The translations under genes were made by a program, and so were the position numbers. Below, piece after piece: positions 63,896 to 64,000 of a stretch of 64,000 nt of DNA (positions are counted from its first letter, which is position 1; each line of letters opens with the position of its first letter). A model generated the notes under the pieces. The model was not told the DNA's origin. It searched no databases and saw only the letters and a program-made list of their open reading frames with translations. The stretch is from Sphingobacterium sp. UBA2700 (GTDB taxonomy: Bacteria > Bacteroidota > Bacteroidia > Sphingobacteriales > Sphingobacteriaceae), in the NCBI GenBank assembly GCA_002354335.1, contig DELI01000023.1, positions 1-64,000 of the forward strand, in the 5' to 3' direction.

Positions 63896-64000
63896 TTAAT
63901 TCTTTACGCCCTCTTTAACGGCATCAAATAATTCTTGCTTTAGCATATTATATTCTGGAGCATACATATGAACCACATCGAAAAGCATCACTCCTCCGGA
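63896..64000 (-). CDS. Partial GH-like paralog, 3' end only
   Basis: The last 34 codons of a gene that continues beyond the right edge. The C-terminus (VMLFDVVHMYAPEY, then KQELFDAVKEGVKN) matches the C-terminus of the 62573 protein (MIFDIVHVINYGWW, then KEGLKK), so it is a tandem paralog. The stop lies 9 bp before the start of that gene, consistent with one operon. Confidence 0.75.
   Translation of the reverse strand, partial: SGGVMLFDVVHMYAPEYNMLKQELFDAVKEGVKN

Noticed and set aside
1..64000. tRNA, rRNA or integrase/transposase genes
   Set aside because: No cloverleaf, rRNA-like stretch, terminal repeats with a transposase or recombinase motifs were recognised on either strand by eye.

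Overview
The window reads as chromosomal DNA of a Bacteroidota bacterium, most likely a Sphingobacteriaceae member (Sphingobacterium/Pedobacter type). The reasons are a SusC/SusD pair, a HmuY-type heme system, a DUF6266 protein, TAnnTTTG-like -7 promoter boxes, AT-rich intergenic DNA and near-universal ATG starts. The genus is an inference. No rRNA, tRNA, CRISPR array, transposase or integrase was seen.

Layout. (1) 1-8.2 kb: a frame-broken STN/TonB-receptor remnant, an orphan membrane histidine kinase, an SMP-30 lactonase-like secreted protein, a small charged protein, and a two-gene WGR plus SWIM operon. (2) 8.4-19.6 kb: a DUF6266 protein, then an iron/heme block. It holds a Fes-like esterase, a frameshifted siderophore-interacting reductase, an AraC regulator, a divergent HmuTUV-type importer, and a + strand operon of heme TonB receptor, HmuY-like lipoprotein, heme oxygenase and a second lipoprotein. 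(3) 19.8-31.3 kb: a stress and DNA-repair block with topoisomerase IB, a DUF2383 protein, a PAS histidine kinase, an SDR, a CinA-type amidase, Ku, a three-domain LigD, a NarL-type two-component pair, an ECF sigma factor and a DUF892 protein. (4) 31.7-33.8 kb: hydroxypyruvate reductase-like dehydrogenase and glycerate kinase.

(5) 34-54.7 kb is the most unusual region. A 12-gene minus-strand operon (47852 down to 34002) joins a BNR sialidase-like protein, a cyclically permuted Kelch mutarotase-like protein, an MFS carrier and a GH-like protein to an amino-acid-type set: AstE/AspA-like deacylase, fold-type II PLP lyase, RidA, M81/MlrC-like hydrolase and class III aminotransferase. It also has two SDRs and an SMP-30 lactonase fused to an aldo/keto reductase. 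A second operon encodes an NAL/DHDPS-family aldolase, SusC and SusD. A FadR-type GntR regulator sits between them. Three perfect 15-bp palindromes (ATAWGTANTACWTAT) lie upstream of the two operons and of the regulator gene itself, which suggests one regulon. (6) 55.2-64 kb: a bestrophin-like channel, then a second minus-strand glycan operon (AGE-family epimerase, DUF4434, two SGNH esterases, DUF5009 acyltransferase-like membrane protein, an unrecognised secreted protein, and two tandem GH-like paralogs, the last cut by the window edge).

Best candidates for something undescribed: the regulon in (5), its lactonase-AKR fusion, and a dispersed intergenic element of 7-8 contiguous 11-bp units (AAACCCNNNNN switching to its reverse complement) present three times, at 8299, 30657 and 48800.
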